Both the position numbers and the translations under genes were made by a program. The notes beneath the pieces are model-generated. The model was not told the origin of the DNA, did not search any database, and saw nothing but the letters and a program-made list of their open reading frames with translations. 36,092 nucleotides of DNA from Elusimicrobiota bacterium (lineage in GTDB: Bacteria > Elusimicrobiota > UBA8919): the NCBI GenBank assembly GCA_028718185.1, contig JAQUMH010000018.1, forward strand, positions 1 to 36,092, given 5' to 3'. Shown one piece after another: positions 9,613-17,500 of this stretch (position 1 is the first letter of the stretch; each line of letters starts with the position of its first letter).

Positions 9613-9655
9613 AATAGTGGGAACAGAAAAAGATTAAAAGGTGAGGAGGTATCAA

Positions 9656-9997
9656 ATGAAAAAAGCACCGGATAAATCAATAGACGAAATATTAGAAGAT
9701 ATGGACGTGCGGAAAAAAGAGATGGAAGAACAGGATTTAAGAGATGAACTGGACAGAAGGGAACTACGGAAAGAAGGGAAATTGCCAAATCCGGGGAAAG
9801 AAAAAACGGATGAGAAAAAAGAAAAAAAAGTAATAATTCTTGGTGAAGAAATTAAAAAAGAAGATATGCCCAAATTGTATGAATGGGGCAGAACCAATCC
9901 AGACACATTAGAGAGAAATATTAAAGGGATGATGGAAAAGCAAGGTTTTAAGAATCCTGGCAGCGCAATGGCTATATTAGAAAGTGATTTAAAATAA
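9656..9997 (+). CDS. Charged hypothetical protein
   Basis: 113 residues from the ATG at 9656, chosen over an in-frame GTG at 9641 because AGGAGGT lies at 9644-9650 with good spacing. The protein is dominated by Glu, Lys, Asp and Arg, with a long predicted helix over residues 5-45 and a KLPNPGKEK linker. The C-terminal third may fold as a small helical unit. No family is recognised. It is the first gene of the transcript from the strong promoter at 9584 and is followed one base later by the XRE-S24 regulator, so a role with that regulator is possible. Confidence 0.75.
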   Translation: MKKAPDKSIDEILEDMDVRKKEMEEQDLRDELDRRELRKEGKLPNPGKEKTDEKKEKKVIILGEEIKKEDMPKLYEWGRTNPDTLERNIKGMMEKQGFKNPGSAMAILESDLK

Positions 9998-9998
9998 G

Positions 9999-10601
9999 AT
10001 GAAAAAAACTTTAATCAGTGAAAGGATTCGTGAATTACGAAAGCAGAAAGGTCTAACGCAAAAACAACTTGCTCAAAAAGTTAATGTTGTACCTAAATAT
10101 ATCGCCCATATCGAATCCGGATTTAGTTCTCCTTCTAAAAAGCTATTAGAAATAATTTCCAAATTTTTCAATGTACCTCTTTCATACTTTTTAGAAGAAC
10201 ATATCTCAATCGACAAAGGAAATATTATAGCGCTTCCTATAATCAAAAAAATTAAACCTGGTGAACCAATAATATTAAAAGAAAATATCAAGGGCTATAT
10301 ATCATTACCTAAAGAAATCGCACAGGACGGCACATTCGTTTGGCAAGTCAACGATGATTCAAATATTGATGCAGGAATTAAAAAAGGGGATTCTATTATC
10401 GTCCGTCAGCAACCGACAATAAAAAAAGATGATTTTGCGCTGGCTTTAAAACCTCATGAAACTGAACCTCATATAATTGTTCCAAACGGTACAAATTCAA
10501 AAAAAATACAAAATGCCTTTATTATTCAAGAAAAAAGTACAGCATATGAACAAAAGATTATAATTTTAGGAAAAATTATTGGAAGATTTGGGGGTTTATA
10601 A
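9999..10601 (+). CDS. XRE-family repressor with LexA/S24-like C-terminal domain
   Basis: The 200-residue protein has an N-terminal helix-turn-helix (residues 5-62; GLTQKQLAQKVNVVPKYIAH) and an S24/LexA-fold C-terminus. The segment DDSNIDAGIKKGDSIIV aligns with the family's GDSM...I..GD motif and keeps the nucleophile-position serine. Where the family normally has its catalytic lysine, the region after DDFALALKPHETEPHI shows no clear equivalent, so self-cleavage may be lost. It probably controls its own promoter at 9584 through the inverted repeat there, as S24 repressors of mobile elements do. It lies one base after the preceding gene and two before the next. Confidence 0.85.
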   Translation: MKKTLISERIRELRKQKGLTQKQLAQKVNVVPKYIAHIESGFSSPSKKLLEIISKFFNVPLSYFLEEHISIDKGNIIALPIIKKIKPGEPIILKENIKGYISLPKEIAQDGTFVWQVNDDSNIDAGIKKGDSIIVRQQPTIKKDDFALALKPHETEPHIIVPNGTNSKKIQNAFIIQEKSTAYEQKIIILGKIIGRFGGL

Positions 10602-10603
10602 AA

Positions 10604-10891
10604 ATGGAACATAAATTAGAAGAAGAAAAAATATACACAGAGCATTATAAAAAGTGTGAAAGATATGCAATTCCCGAAGGATTGCCATTAAGAAAAGCCT
10701 GGGCTGAATTTGAGAAACAGTATTTAATGAAAGCATTAGAGAATAATAATTGGCATAAAATAAATACAGCAAAAGAATTAGGCATTCATAGAAATTCTTT
10801 AACATATAGAATTAAGATATTAAATTTACATCAGTTAATTAAAAAAGCAAAACAAGGGTTTTCTTCTAAAAAGAGGTGGGTAAAACAATAA
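10604..10891 (+). CDS. Fis-type helix-turn-helix protein
   Basis: 95 residues. Residues 35-75 (EFEKQYLMKALENNNWHK followed by AKELGIHRNSLTYRIKIL) match the HTH_8/Fis C-terminal DNA-binding helix set found in Fis and NtrC-type activators. There is no AAA+ domain, so it is a stand-alone DNA-binding protein. It starts two bases after the XRE-S24 stop and shares its operon, so the pair may form a regulatory switch. The targets cannot be read from sequence. Confidence 0.8.
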   Translation: MEHKLEEEKIYTEHYKKCERYAIPEGLPLRKAWAEFEKQYLMKALENNNWHKINTAKELGIHRNSLTYRIKILNLHQLIKKAKQGFSSKKRWVKQ

Positions 10892-10932
10892 TCAATATAA
10901 AAGAGAACAAGATAAACTAATTAATACCAATA

Positions 10933-10950
10933 AATCAAACGTGCGATGAA
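10933..10950 (+). promoter_or_regulatory. Conserved start-codon box (copy 2)
   Basis: AATCAAACGTGCGATGAA, identical to 3059-3076. The ATG within it (10946) opens a 61-codon frame. As at copy 1, there is no Shine-Dalgarno sequence and the complement of CAAACGTGCGA exists at 30024-30034. Confidence 0.5.
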
Positions 10951-11131
10951 TAAATGTTTTTGGACTTTCTGTATTACGTCGTTTTCAGTATATGATGCCT
11001 GTTTTAAATGTAGTGGCTATAAAAAAGATTGTTTTTATTATATTCAAAGTAGAAAGATAAATGGTTTAGCGGTAATGAATATAAAAAGAAAAGGAAAAGA
11101 TAGGGTAATAAGACTTAGTATAGAATACTAA
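10946..11131 (+). CDS. Small Cys/aromatic-rich protein starting in the conserved box
   Basis: 61 residues, starting MNKCFWTFCITSFSVYDACF. There are five cysteines in the first half and a basic tail (NIKRKGKDRVIRLSIEY). No family is recognised. The start codon lies inside the 18-base box shared with the leader ORF at 3072, which argues that this frame is translated and co-regulated. An alternative is that it is only a leader for the small membrane-protein gene at 11149, 17 bases downstream. Confidence 0.5.
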   Translation: MNKCFWTFCITSFSVYDACFKCSGYKKDCFYYIQSRKINGLAVMNIKRKGKDRVIRLSIEY

Positions 11132-11148
11132 GTAAGGAGAAAGAAATA

Positions 11149-11298
11149 ATGGGCATATTGCTTTTAGTTGCTGTGTTTGTTGTTGGATTAGTAATAGGTC
11201 TGTGGCTAGGCAGAGAAATAACATTTAACAGAATAATAGAGGCGGCATCAGGGGGTCACAAAAAAGCTTTTCGTATAATGAAAGCTATTCGGTTTTGA
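11149..11298 (+). CDS. Small single-span membrane protein
   Basis: 49 residues: MGILLLVAVFVVGLVIGLWL forms one membrane span, followed by a basic tail. TAAGGAG stands upstream at spacing typical of a ribosome site. No family is recognised. It is the first of four consecutive small membrane-protein genes (to 12421). Confidence 0.6.
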   Translation: MGILLLVAVFVVGLVIGLWLGREITFNRIIEAASGGHKKAFRIMKAIRF

Positions 11299-11363
11299 AA
11301 ATTGATACTGAAAAAGTAAAATAAAAAGTAATCCTTGATATTTTATTTTGTCAGGAGGCTATT

Positions 11364-11792
11364 GTGTACGGTTATATTCTATTTGTAATTTTAGGAATTG
11401 GTGTTTTTTTCTTAGTTGCAGGTATTTTTGGAATACGTACTTTTTTAGACCGTCTTTTGGGTCGTTATGGTGTTTATATATTTATATTTATTTTCTTGTC
11501 TGCTGTATTAGTTACATTATATACTGATGCCACCCGCGATGGTTTTTCATCTTGGAAAAAGCATGGTGTGGGTGAAGAAATGGTTAAAAGAAATCATGCG
11601 TTACTTTATGGAGTAAAGGGAGAAGATTTCACTATTCTAATGCGTACCAGCGGCGAATCGCTCAGTTATGATTATAGCAAATATGATTCTCTGGTGTTTG
11701 TGTTAGACCCTAAAGATAAAGATATTATTAATTCATTAAACTTAATAATATCTAAATGTAATAAACTAAAACTTGCATACGAGAAAAAATAG
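11364..11792 (+). CDS. Membrane protein, unknown
   Basis: 142 residues from GTG 11364, supported by AGGAGG at 11354-11359. Two hydrophobic spans cover roughly residues 3-25 and 35-53, followed by a soluble domain of about 85 residues that ends in a Lys-rich helix. It is not recognised as a known family. The upstream gap holds the inverted repeat AAAATAAAA (11318-11326) / TTTTATTTT (11341-11349). Confidence 0.7.
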   Translation: MYGYILFVILGIGVFFLVAGIFGIRTFLDRLLGRYGVYIFIFIFLSAVLVTLYTDATRDGFSSWKKHGVGEEMVKRNHALLYGVKGEDFTILMRTSGESLSYDYSKYDSLVFVLDPKDKDIINSLNLIISKCNKLKLAYEKK

Positions 11793-11800
11793 GTGGGTGT

Positions 11801-12001
11801 ATGAACTTTCCAAATTTGGTGGGACTAATAGATGTGGTGCTGGGAGTGATTATTTATAAATATGTCCACAATGTGTTATATAGCCTATTGTTGATAGCGT
11901 TATCATTAGCAGGTTCAGGAATAGCAGTAGTAGTTTATTTTAGAAACATAAAAAGAAAGTCAGGGTGTTATCCATGGGAACAAGACAATGCTTCTAAATA
12001 A
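11801..12001 (+). CDS. Small membrane protein
   Basis: 66 residues, starting eight bases after the preceding stop with GGTGGG upstream. Two hydrophobic spans (about residues 4-22 and 25-47) are followed by a basic tail. No family is recognised. Its position suggests translation with the 11364 gene. Confidence 0.6.
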   Translation: MNFPNLVGLIDVVLGVIIYKYVHNVLYSLLLIALSLAGSGIAVVVYFRNIKRKSGCYPWEQDNASK

Positions 12002-12073
12002 TATTTATGAATAACTTATATACTTCTAATCCGATGAAAAACGGTAAAATGGGGGTATTTGGGGGTGGGAATT

Positions 12074-12421
12074 GTGTTAAAAATTTTTATTGATAGTGTT
12101 ACTTTTGTTTCTTTAATGTTTTTTCCTGTGTTATTTTTATGGTCTACAATTTATCAACACAACGCTCGTATAAATAATAAATCATGTAGTATATTCTTTT
12201 CATATAAATATACATTGTTTTATGCTATTTTTTTTAATATTTGTACTACGTTAATTTTATTTTTTGTTCACTGGCCATTAAATAAATTAATACCTAACTT
12301 TTTACTTAATCTTTCTGCTTCGGTTTTATTATACTATTTAATGAAAACGAGTAACTGGGTAATACAAATAACAAATACTGTTAAATATCGCTTGCAAAAG
12401 AAAAAAAGAGGTGAATGTTGA
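12074..12421 (+). CDS. Membrane protein, unknown
   Basis: About 115 residues if read from GTG 12074; TTG 12059 and GTG 12065 are also in frame and the G-rich upstream run does not settle the choice. Three hydrophobic spans (around LKIFIDSVTFVSLMFFPVLF, then YAIFFNICTTLILFFV and LLNLSASVLLYYL) precede a basic C-terminus. The family is unknown. Its end overlaps a possible upstream GTG start of the recombinase gene. Confidence 0.55.
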   Translation: MLKIFIDSVTFVSLMFFPVLFLWSTIYQHNARINNKSCSIFFSYKYTLFYAIFFNICTTLILFFVHWPLNKLIPNFLLNLSASVLLYYLMKTSNWVIQITNTVKYRLQKKKRGEC

Positions 12422-12443
12422 AGTGCTGATTAGAAAAAATAAA

Positions 12444-13022
12444 ATGAAAACAACAGCAATTTACGTCAGAGTTTCTACGGTGGGTCAAGAGTTAAATAAT
12501 CAAATCAGGGATTTAACCGCCTATTCTCTTAAAAATAAATGGAGAATTTATAACACCTATTCAGATGTTGTAACCGGAAAAGAAACCCGCGAAGACAAAA
12601 GACCAGGTTTTAATAAACTCTTTAAAGATGCCCATAAAAATCTGTTTGATGTGGTTCTCTTTTGGGACTTGTCTCGTTTTTCAAGAGCCGGTACATTATA
12701 TACATTACAGAAATTACAAGAATTAAAAAACATAGGTATTGACTGGGTGTCATATCAAGAATCTTATTTTTCCTCATTAGGACAATTCAGCGACGTAGTA
12801 ATATCAATAATGTCAACTTTGGCTAAAATAGAACGAGAAAAAATATCCGAACGAACAAAATCCGGCATGAGGCGAGCAATCGCCGAAGGCAAAAAAATTG
12901 GCAGACCAAGATATTCGGATAAAATCCGAAAAGAAGCAAAACGGTTATTAAAGAGCGGTGTTGGAATACGAAAAACGTCCAGAATCCTTAAGGTCAGCCC
13001 AACATTCATAGCTGCTTTATAG
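12444..13022 (+). CDS. Serine recombinase (resolvase/invertase family)
   Basis: 192 residues from ATG 12444, which places the catalytic serine (AIYVRVST) at residue 11, close to Ser10 of gamma-delta resolvase. GTG 12411 would add 11 residues. The catalytic domain shows FWDLSRFSRAG and an EREKISERTKSGMRRA long helix. The C-terminal Hin-like helix-turn-helix reads GRPRYSDKIRKEAKRLL...TSRILKVSP. Resolvases on plasmids resolve multimers or cointegrates at a res site; no res site with clear subsites was identified here. Confidence 0.9.
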   Translation: MKTTAIYVRVSTVGQELNNQIRDLTAYSLKNKWRIYNTYSDVVTGKETREDKRPGFNKLFKDAHKNLFDVVLFWDLSRFSRAGTLYTLQKLQELKNIGIDWVSYQESYFSSLGQFSDVVISIMSTLAKIEREKISERTKSGMRRAIAEGKKIGRPRYSDKIRKEAKRLLKSGVGIRKTSRILKVSPTFIAAL

Positions 13023-13036
13023 TACAGAGATTAAAT

Positions 13037-13204
13037 ATGGAAATTAAATTTATAGAACAACAAGTCCCTTCTGATAAAACAGAGAAAACCATAAAAGATG
13101 TTTTCCGGATGGCCGAACAAATAATGTTTAACTATTATATTATGGTATTAAAGAAGGATATTCGTAAAATTAAAAACATATATAAAATATCATTAACAAA
13201 ATGA
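13037..13204 (+). CDS. Small hypothetical protein before the nucleotidyltransferase gene
   Basis: 55 codons from ATG 13037. Its TGA (13202-13204) overlaps the ATG of the next gene (ATGA), suggesting coupling. The protein is basic and helical (KTEKTIKDVFRMAEQIMFNY) with no recognised family. The coupled layout resembles a toxin-antitoxin or NTase-partner pair, but the sequence does not match a HEPN partner. Confidence 0.5.
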   Translation: MEIKFIEQQVPSDKTEKTIKDVFRMAEQIMFNYYIMVLKKDIRKIKNIYKISLTK

Positions 13205-13689
13205 CAAATATACCTTATACTACTGAATATTTAAGATTTCTCGAGATACTTGGCAAAAACAAAGTGGATTACTTAATCATTGGTGCATATGCAACAATGA
13301 TACATAGTAAAGAACCCCGTGCGACCAAAGATATGGATACGTGGATTCGGCAAACCGAAGAAAACACCATAAAGTTAAGTGCTGCGCTAAAAGAATTTAC
13401 CGGAGAAACGATTCCGCCGGAAACAATGATGAGAAAGAACCAAAAGATAGAAATAAAAAGCGAAGCATTTAAAATTGAAGTATGGACATCTCAGGAGATA
13501 ATTACTTTTGAACAGGCTTGGGAAAAGAAAAAAACAGAACCAGTTGAGGGTTTTACGGTTGACGTTATATCAAAAGAAGATTTAATAAGATTAAAAAAAC
13601 ATTTTGACAGACCGCAAGACAGGATGGATGTGGCTTTACTTGAATCAAAAGACATGCAAAAAAAGAAAGGGTTAGATTTTTCGCTGTAA
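13201..13689 (+). CDS. Nucleotidyltransferase-fold protein (AbiEii/DUF6036-like)
   Basis: 162 residues. YLIIGAYATMIHS followed by RATKDMDTWI matches the G-[GS]...R.T.D.D signature of minimal nucleotidyltransferase-fold proteins related to AbiEii and DUF6036. The first motif has Gly-Ala rather than Gly-Gly/Ser, and the expected third acidic residue appears as Glu in FKIEVWT, so activity may be altered. Such genes are often toxin or defence components on mobile DNA. It is coupled to the 55-residue ORF. No second domain is present. Confidence 0.7.
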   Translation: MTNIPYTTEYLRFLEILGKNKVDYLIIGAYATMIHSKEPRATKDMDTWIRQTEENTIKLSAALKEFTGETIPPETMMRKNQKIEIKSEAFKIEVWTSQEIITFEQAWEKKKTEPVEGFTVDVISKEDLIRLKKHFDRPQDRMDVALLESKDMQKKKGLDFSL

Positions 13690-13690
13690 G

Positions 13691-13740
13691 AAAAAGGGGT
13701 GTCTAAAAAGCCGGTCCCCTTTCAGACGACACCCAAAAAT
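13691..13740. repeat. Hairpin after the nucleotidyltransferase gene
   Basis: GGGTGTC (13697-13703) pairs with GACACCC (13728-13734), with further nested pairing between the GTCT and AGAC next to the arms. On the + strand no T-run follows, but on the - strand the stem is followed by CTTTTTCTT, so it would terminate transcription only from the right. With no - strand genes, it may instead be the remnant of a small mobile repeat. The rest of the gap to 13807 holds no gene beyond an 11-codon frame at 13771. Confidence 0.55.
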
Positions 13741-13807
13741 CTATTTTAGTGTAAATTAAAGGGTCGTTTTATGAACATGTTTGTACCGTTAAAGAAAAAA
13801 CTATAAA

Positions 13808-14509
13808 ATGAAAAAAATACTTATAATAGTTTTGATATCTTTAGTCATTTTGTTAATATGTGGTTTTTATAAATATAATAAATATAGGAATTTTGTATAT
13901 TGGGGCAATAGAGGTCTTAAAGAAACTAATGCTACAAAACAGATTGAGTGTTTTACTAACGCAATAAGAAGATGGCAGAATTCAGATGGCTATAATAATA
14001 AGGCGGTAGCCTATTATAACTTAGGTAATGGTTATTTTGCACAAGGGGAATATGAGAAAGCAATTGTTTTCTATGGCAAAACGATAGAGCTTAATCCTGG
14101 GCTTACTGCTGCCTATTATAACAGAGGACTTGCATATACCAAGAAAGGTGACTACGCCAGATCTATTATAGACTATAATAAAACGATAGAGCTTAATCCA
14201 AAACATGTAGGAGCATATTATAATAGAGGACTTTTTTATTTTGAGAAAAGTGATTATAAAAAAGCAATGTCGAATTTCATAAAGGCACAAGAAATAAATT
14301 CTAAATTATGGAATGTATTAATAGGAATAGCTTTTGTAAATATGAAGCAAACTAACTTCGTTAAAGCAAAATATTATTTTAAACAAGCAAAGGAATTGCA
14401 GTCATTATTAAATAACACCTCAGGATTATTTGAATTAGAAAAAAGAGGATATTTTTATACCAGTAAACAAAAAGATACAATCAAGGATTTGCGGTATTTA
14501 AAAGATTAA
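13808..14509 (+). CDS. Membrane-anchored TPR protein
   Basis: 233 residues. An N-terminal hydrophobic segment (ILIIVLISLVILLICGFY) anchors or exports it. TPR motifs run from about residue 60 to 195 (AYYNLGNGYFAQGEYEKAI, AYYNRGLAYTKKGDYARSI, AYYNRGLFYFEKSDYKKAM and a weaker fourth). TPRs mediate protein contacts. One base separates its stop from the adhesin ATG, so it is the first gene of the adhesin-PorV-T4SS run and may help assemble or export the adhesin. The upstream gap shows no clear promoter. Confidence 0.8.
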   Translation: MKKILIIVLISLVILLICGFYKYNKYRNFVYWGNRGLKETNATKQIECFTNAIRRWQNSDGYNNKAVAYYNLGNGYFAQGEYEKAIVFYGKTIELNPGLTAAYYNRGLAYTKKGDYARSIIDYNKTIELNPKHVGAYYNRGLFYFEKSDYKKAMSNFIKAQEINSKLWNVLIGIAFVNMKQTNFVKAKYYFKQAKELQSLLNNTSGLFELEKRGYFYTSKQKDTIKDLRYLKD

Positions 14510-14510
14510 A

Positions 14511-17500
14511 ATGAAAAAACCTTTTTTACTTTTTTTATATGTTTTTCTCTGGCCGATTACATTGTGTGCTATCGGCACTCAAATTTTTTCAGATAATATG
14601 GATAGCTTTCCTTCGGGATGGACAGTATATAACACTGGTGGTGGGGTAAGTTTTGACATATATACATCAACATATGTGAGTGCGTCTAGTTGTGCTTATG
14701 AGACAAATTATGGTAACAATTATGCAACAAATTATATGGAAAAAAGTATAAATTTAGCGGGTTATGATGATGCAAAAATAAAAAACAATGCGATCTGGAA
14801 TACGGCCGGTTGGTCAGGAAGCTCCCCTGCATATGGAAATTTTACATTAGAATATTATGATTCTTCATGGCATGTATTGTGGTCTACTGGAACCGATGGG
14901 AATTCTTATGCTCCGGCTAATTGGGTACATCAGGAAATAAGTGGAATACCCTCTTCTGCTATAAAATTTAGATTTCGTCATTATACGTATGATGGTTCCG
15001 CTCATGTTTATGGTGGGGTCGATGATGTTGTTCTTGTTGGAGAACATAAACCTGTTTTATCTTGGTCTGGTAATCCAGGATATGAAACAGGTGGAATAAG
15101 TTCAAATATCGGGACTTCAACAAATACTTATATATATGAGATAAAATATACCGATGCTGATAACGACGCTTCTTCAAGTGGATATCCGAGGGTTATAATA
15201 TCGTCGGGTAGTTACACGGTTAAAGTAATTACGATGAATTATGTCTCTGGAGCATATAATACCGGAGCGATTTATTCCACTTCTACGTTGCTTAGTCCGT
15301 GTAGTTATTATGAATACACTTTTCAGGCTACAGATGGTTGGTTGTCTGCTACTGACCTTTCAAGTACTGGTCCAAATGTACAAAGTAGTATTGCTGGTTA
15401 TGTCCTAGACCCTTTAGGTAATGGTATGCAAAACGTCATGGTCGCTCAAGATTTCGGAACCGGAACATCAATAAATACTATTGGTTCAGGATATTATTAC
15501 TTTTGCTTAACAAACGGACAAAGCTACACCGTCACCCCATCAAGTTTTGCTTATTACTCATTTACACCGAGTAACAGGACATATACTAATTTACAGGCAA
15601 ATCAAACTAACCAAAACTATACAAGAGTAAATAATTCAGCAAGTGCGGCATTATCTTGGACAGGAGAATCGGGGTATGAAACAGACGGATTAAATTTAGT
15701 TCTTGGTTCTACAAATACTGTATTTACTTATAGAATTAAATATACCGACCCTGATAACGACCTGCCTAAAACGGGAAACCCGGAATTGTATATAAAAAAA
15801 GGTGGAACAAATATTGCAGGAAGCCCTTTTATTATGAATCAAGTTGATTCTAACGATGTAAACTGTATTGATGGAAAATTGTATACTTACTCGACATTGC
15901 TATCTACGGGGGCAAATTATACTTATTCTTTCCAAGCATATGATATATGGAATACATCATCAACTTCACCATCAGAAGTAGATGCACCTGATGTGAGTAA
16001 TCAGCCGGTCCTTACTTGGACAGGTGAAGCAGGATATGAAAGTGATGGTGTGAGTCCGGATATTAACATTTCAACGGTAGCTTGTATTTATAGAGTTAAA
16101 TATACTGACCCCGATAATGACGCTCCTGCGAATGGCTATCCAAAGGTGCATATTAAGAAAGGCGGGGCTGAAATTTCTAATAGTCCTTTTTCAATGTCTT
16201 ATATGGCGGGAAATTATAATACCGGAGCGTATTATTCATATTCGATATCTCTCTCAACTGGCATTAATTATACTTACTATTTTGAAGCGAATGATATTTG
16301 GAACGCATCGGCAAATATAATATCTAATTCCGGGCCGCAAATAAGAACATATGCTAGGGGATATATAAAGGATACCAACAATAATCCAATGGGGAATGTT
16401 AAATTAGATTTATCGGGTTCTGAAACATCTACGCAATACACAAACACCTCTGGATACTATGAATTTTTAATTACAACTATGAGTTATGTTATTACGCCGT
16501 CAAGTTTTGCGTATTACTCGTTCAGTCCAGCAAATAGAGTATACACGAACACACAAACACACCAAGAAAATCAGGATTTTGCAAGGACGACTGCTGCTCC
16601 GGTTTTGTCCTGGACAGGAGAAGCGGGATACGAAGCAGACGGAGTAAGCCCGGATATTGGTACTTCTACTACAGCATTTACGTTTAATATAAAATACGCT
16701 GATTCGGATATAGACGCTCCTGCTGTTGGATATCCAAGGGTTATAATATCATCGGGTAGTTATACGGTTAAGGTAATAACAATGAATTATGTTTCCGGAG
16801 CATATAATACCGGAGCGATTTATTCTACGTCTACCTTGTTAAATACCTGTACTTATTATAATTACACTTATCAGGCAAAGGATGTTTACAACACTTCTGC
16901 AAGTGATTTATTGAAAAGCGGCCCGAGATTAAAAACGTGGGTTAGGGGTTATGTAAGAGACTCGGCCAATATTTTAATGCCCAATGTTAAAATAACACTT
17001 TCTGGCGATGAGTCTGGAATTACTTATACTGATATAGGTGGATATTACGAATTGTTGATTACAACAATGAGTTATACGGTTACGCCTTCAAGTTTTGCTT
17101 ATTATTCTTTTAGTCCAGCAAATAGAGTATACACAAATACACAGACACACCAAGAGAACCAGGACTACGCAAGAACAACTGCTGCTCCGGTTTTGTCCTG
17201 GACAGGTGACGCAGGATATGAAAGTGATGGCATAGAACCAGATATAAGTACATATACCGCTGTAATTGATTACAGAGTTAAATATACTGATTCTGACAAT
17301 GATTCCCCGGCGGTTGGATATCCGAGAGTTATAATATCATCAGGCAATTACACAGTTAAGGTAATAACAATGAATTATGTTTCCGGAGCATATAATACCG
17401 GAGCGATTTATTCTACGTCTACATTACTTAGTCCGTGCAGTTATTATGAATACACTTTTCAGGCAAAAGACATTTTTTCAACAGAAGCAACTGCAATAAC

